Part shown: positions 35,130-64,000 of the stretch, piece after piece | Numbering within the stretch: the stretch's first letter is position 1 | How the letters are laid out: each line of letters opens with the position of its first letter | DNA from: Cristatella mucedo | Taxonomy: Eukaryota; Bryozoa; Phylactolaemata; Cristatellidae | NCBI GenBank assembly: GCA_009760855.2 | Contig: WPIO01000001.1 | Span: forward strand, 15,301,001-15,365,000 | Direction: 5' to 3' | Length of the DNA stretch: 64,000 bases | Notes under the pieces: model-generated | Database searches by the model: none | What the model saw: the letters and a program-made list of their open reading frames with translations, nothing else | What the model was told of the DNA's origin: nothing | Translations under genes and position numbers: made by a program

Positions 35130-37900
35130 TGCAACGGATAGATTTCCGTATTTTCCCAAGCCGCTGCCGTCGATTGCCTCGGATTGCCCTCGCATGTACG
35201 TTCAAGATTGGTTGAAAGGACGGGGTTGCACTTTTAATAAAGCACCTTGTTACTCAAGAAAAATGCGATCTTCTCCCACCAGCTTTGCTCGTAATTGTAA
35301 CAGACAATCATAGATTGCTGTATTGTCTCGGGCAATTGCCATCGATAGCCATGGATTGCCCAAGGTTGAACGCGAAAAAGGACAGCATGAGCGCCCACAG
35401 TGAGCGTTATGTAGTAGGATACTTACAAATTCAAACAGCTAATTTCCAGCAAATTTGAATCAGATTGCTGCAGAGACCGGGCCATTGCCGTCGATTACCG
35501 TGCGTTGCCGTCTATTGTGTCTTTGTCGATTTATAAAAGGATGTGGCTACACTTTTAATGCAGTGTAGTGCAATACTCAAGAAAAATTGGAGCTTCTCTC
35601 AGCAACTGTCGGTGCATTTGTAACTGTCCGTTATGGATTGGCGTATTTCCCGGGGCCATTGCCGTCGACTGCCGTGGGTTGCCGTCGATTGAACGCGTAA
35701 CATGGATGAAAATTATGCACGCACACTGGTACACGTTACGTGGAATGAGAGTTGCAGTTTATTGCAGCCAATCTTGTCAATCTTCCACGGATTTCGCGAT
35801 CGGCCCCTACCATTGCTATCGATTGCAGTGCATTGCTGACAGTTAACAAACAAAGCATCTTGAAAGTTCCACGATTTTACTTTGGACGCATCGGAATGTT
35901 ATATGTAATGACAATTGAGGCTTCCGTGCTTCCAATTTCTCTTCAATTCACCGGGAATTGGGGTATTGGCCCAGGACATTGCTGTCGATTGCCGTTCATT
36001 GCTAGCGATTGTACGTTTGCGATTGGTTGAAAGGATTTGATTGCACTTTCAACACAGTGGGCTGTGACAGGTAAGATATATTTGATCTTGGCCCAGTTGC
36101 TTTCAAGTGATATGAGATGAGCCATAATGGATTGCCGTATTTGCCCGGGCCATAGCCGTCTGTTGCCATGCATTGCCCAAGATCAAAAGGTCAGAACTGA
36201 TTGAAAGTATGTGTGCACGCAGTGATATGTTACGGGAAATGAGAATACGAGCTTGGTGCAACCGATTTCTCGTCGATTTGCTACGGATTTCGGTATTGGT
36301 CCCTGCCATTGCTGTCAATTGACTTGTATTGTTGACAATTAACGTGCAAAATAGCTTGAAAGTCCTACGATTTCACTTCTAGCACAAAGAGATGTGAAAT
36401 GTGATGACAATCGGCACTTCGTGCAACCAACTTATTGTCAACTTGCCACGGATTGTAGTGGATTGCTGCTTCCAGCCGAGCCATTGCCGTAGATTGCCAT
36501 GCATTGCCCGAGATTGTACGATCGCAATTGCTTAAAATGATGTGGTTGACTTTAACCAGCGTGCTTTGTAACATGCATTAAAAATTGAAGCATTGCGAAA
36601 CCGACTTCAGGGCATTTTGCATCAGATTGCTGTAAATTGATGTATTGGCCCGGGCCATTGCACTCAGCTGCAGTGCATTGCTGCCGAACGATCGGTGTGA
36701 TTGTAGTGAAATTGTGGGATTACACAATAACAAAAAATTATAGCAACGTACAATCACAATTAGAGCTTAAAGTGTGCGTATTCTGGTCGCTTTTCGGCGG
36801 GTTGCGGTACATTGACATACTGGCCCGGGCAGTTGCAGTCGATTGCAGTCCATTGCTGCAGAATGACCGAGGCAATTACCGTGAAGTTACGCAAGTACAC
36901 TATAACCGAAGAGTAGAGCAGCGTGCAATCACAATTAGAGCTTCTAGTGTACGCTTTCTGGTCGCAGAGCGGCGGATTTCGGCGGATTGAGGTGGATTGT
37001 GGTATGGGTCCAGTCGTTGCAGTCGATCGAAATGAATTGCGTGACAACGCGTGTGCACAATGGAGCGAAATTGTGTGGATGCACTTTGAGCTGAGTCTAG
37101 TCTTATATGCAATGTCAAATAGAGCCTCGCGATGGCGATTTGAGGATGATTTGCAGTGGAATAGAGTGGATTGCAGTATTTTTCCAGGTCATTTCAGACG
37201 ATTGCTGCCTATTCCCACAGTGCGAGGTTGCACAATTATTTTTATTTTACATGGTTGTGCACACAGCACGGTGCACTTTAATATGCAATAAAAACTGGAG
37301 CTCAGCGCAATATATTTTGATTTTTTATGCGGTGGATTCTGTGGATTGAAGTCGATTGTGGTATTGGCACGGGTTACTGCAGTCGATTGCAGCGCATTGC
37401 ACGAGAATGGCCGAGCCAATGCAAGTGAAACTTTTTTAATGCAATTGTCGCAGAGTGTCTGTTATATGCAATCAAAATAGGAGCTTTTCGATTAGGATTT
37501 CTTTCGTTGCATGGTGGAATGCATTGAATTGCGGTGGATTGTGGTATTGGCCTGGGCCACTGCAATCTTATTTCAGTGGAACTCGTGAGAACGCGTGAGC
37601 GGAATCTCGCGAAATTTTCTGGGTACATTGTGTGTGTAGCGTAGTTTTATATTCCAGACTTTTGGAGCTGTTCGCAGCTGATTTACGGTGGATTTGACGG
37701 GAACTAGAAGGGATTGGATTTGCATATGCGCGTGTGCGTGCAGCGACATGAAATTGTGTGGACAGATAAATTTGAACGCGTACTACAATATCAGTGCAAA
37801 ATTTGAGCTCGGCAAGGTTTACGGCTGGCCGTTGCTACCCTAATCAGAGTGGATTGCGGTGGATTGCTGTAATCAGCCAAACCATCCCGAAGCCGTAAAC
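35130..37900 (+). repeat. Satellite-like block 2, about 175-bp units, single orientation
   Basis: Core boxes such as CCGGGCCATTGCCGTCGATT recur near 35155, 35326, 35480, 35654, 35808, 35967, 36150, 36297, 36470, 36645, 36820, 37000, 37185, 37362 and 37545, so the period is about 150-185 bp. Within a core, ATTGC-like pentamers sit 10 bp apart. The first half matches 1-1230 in the same orientation. The second half matches 1240-2628 in reverse complement. Units are strongly diverged from each other. Confidence 0.78.
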
Positions 37901-37955
37901 TGCCTAAGCCTAACGGCAGACATGGGCTATCTTTCGCTTTGGCTGCTAATGCAGT

Positions 37956-38303
37956 TTACGGACTAAATAGTTCAAGCTCTAATTTCTGTGGAGGATATGA
38001 ACAAATATAATCCCATGCATCCATTGTGAACGTAGTGATTGCATGTGCATGGGAGGAAAAAGCCATGAGATTATCGGAATTAGTAGTAGTCCCAAGACAC
38101 CTGCGACGTAGCATTCGCTCCCCTTCGAGGAAATGTTCTGCAGCGTAGTTTCTGCTTCGCACACCGCGAACAGGGTGCACAGGGATTGCAAATACGCGTA
38201 CAAACCACTCGGGTTTATTAGCATGAGGGCAATTCGACCGCAAACCATACTGACCCCACGGGCGAACGGCCACAGGCCCTACAGTGGGCTTAGCAGGCGC
38301 CAT
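37956..38303 (-). other. Unidentified open frame opposite the GPD1 5' flank
   Basis: A 115-residue frame starting MAPAKPTVGPVAVRPWGQYG. It lies head to head with GPD1, about 370 bp upstream of the first GPD1 exon I can identify, so it might be the first exon of a divergent gene. I recognise no family, and it could be a chance frame. Confidence 0.2.
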
Positions 38304-38670
38304 TACCAGCGGGGCAGTCAGAGCACAGAAGAGAATTTCAAACTAATTAACACGAAACTGATAAGGCGATTCGCGCTTGAAATATTTCCCCGGTGAAGGT
38401 TCGCCCACAGATGTCGGGAGCCCACTGACCTTGACCGAGCACACGTTTCGTGCGAACCTGCTAGCCGCTTTGCCCAGACGGTCGTGTTGTACGTGCCTTG
38501 TAACCTGGGCAGCAGTGCATAGATGATACTGAAGAAGGCATAGCAAACTGCGCAATCCTGAGAACCGCATAAACTGGCTTACAAATCTTTTCTATCGCAT
38601 GGACAGTTTCGCGCCGATACCTGCATTTCCTTGCTATACCGACGATTTCATGCCGCTCGCGGCGGGGCAG

Positions 38671-62967
<24,297 letters not shown>

Positions 62968-63611
62968 CTGGCATGCATTTCTCTGAGACCCAGTGTTGGC
63001 TCCTGCTCCTGCTGGCACGACCTGCACAATTTGACGAGCCACTCTTCAGATGAGCGCCAACAAATATCTTTGCTGTGACTGGCGTTTCACTGGAGAGTGC
63101 AACGCTGTAGTATTGTCAGAAATTTGTGTAAAGTCTAGTTTACTACCTAACACGAGTTGCCTCGTTTGGAGACGATTTCGGTTTCAACATGATCAATATC
63201 AATCAGTTGTTGCTAAGAAGCTCAGAAGCCGTGTATTCATAGTAGAGGTCCACCGTTACTAAGAACTTGTGCGTCCTTTGGTGCACTGTGCATATCACAT
63301 GGCTAGCATCGGCTTATGTTTGCCATATCCGACCAGGCTACCTATTGTGCTTTCTTCTATTTTGTCACCATTGTCAGAGGGCTTGATGAAACCCTTTGGT
63401 ATTTGAGGTGACATAGACAAGGAACTCTAGTCACTTGAATAGCATTTCATTGTTGATTTGCTTGTCACTCCGACTTATGCCGTGTGCTGTAGCTATAAAG
63501 TTCTACGGGGGGCCTTTTTTACTCCTAATCATTGCTGCCTATGGCTATATATTTTTTGTGTGTTAGTGCTGTTAAGATTGGCTATTCATTCAATGTTTTT
63601 GCTTATTTTTG
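62968..63611. other. GPD1 3' flank, presumed 3' UTR
   Basis: Follows the TAG stop. I could not place a clear AATAAA signal inside the window, so the end of the transcript may lie beyond the TC tract. The frame at 63050-63262 has no recognised features. Confidence 0.4.

Positions 63612-64000
<389 letters not shown>

Overview
This is eukaryotic, metazoan nuclear DNA, most likely from an invertebrate. It holds two spliced protein-coding genes with long repeat-filled introns, separated by dense repeats: CR1/L2-like LINEs, tRNA-derived SINEs, a hAT MITE, a Tc1-type relic, many dinucleotide microsatellites and two blocks of satellite-like DNA. There are no operons, rRNA genes or CRISPR arrays. I cannot fix the phylum. 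Both proteins are generic bilaterian, and the repeats would suit an arthropod or a mollusc.

Gene 1 is on the minus strand, with coding exons running from 26436 down to 13557. It is a TAX1BP1/CALCOCO-family selective-autophagy receptor. I rebuilt 14 coding exons from splice sites. All phases agree, and the coding sum is 2241 nt, or 746 residues plus a stop. The order is SKICH domain, a DMLIVT motif matching the non-canonical LC3-binding site of the family, a long coiled coil, a disordered linker, and two C-terminal zinc fingers. Gene 2 is on the plus strand, 38671 to 62967. It is cytosolic NAD+-dependent glycerol-3-phosphate dehydrogenase (GPD1), rebuilt as nine exons. The exon carrying the start codon was not found.

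Layout: 1-3060, satellite-like block with a head-to-head inversion. 3183-3625, dispersed repeat family R. 3991-8470, two adjacent LINE-A copies, one with a nested insertion. 8540-13100, unidentified DNA, LINE-B fragments and microsatellites. 13557-26451, TAX1BP1-like gene with a LINE-A copy in its first mapped intron. 26452-34920, sparse intergenic DNA with SINEs and microsatellites. 35130-37900, second satellite-like block. 38671-62967, GPD1, whose introns carry LINEs, SINEs, a Tc1-type relic and a SPIN-like hAT MITE. 62968-64000, flank with a 215-bp TC tract.

The two genes are functionally unrelated. The items most worth a second look are the SPIN-like MITE with its 8-bp target duplication inside a LINE tail (40309-40490), the satellite whose core repeats ATTGC every 10 bp within units of about 175 bp, and the hairpin-bearing 3' tail shared by LINE-A and a tRNA-derived SINE.
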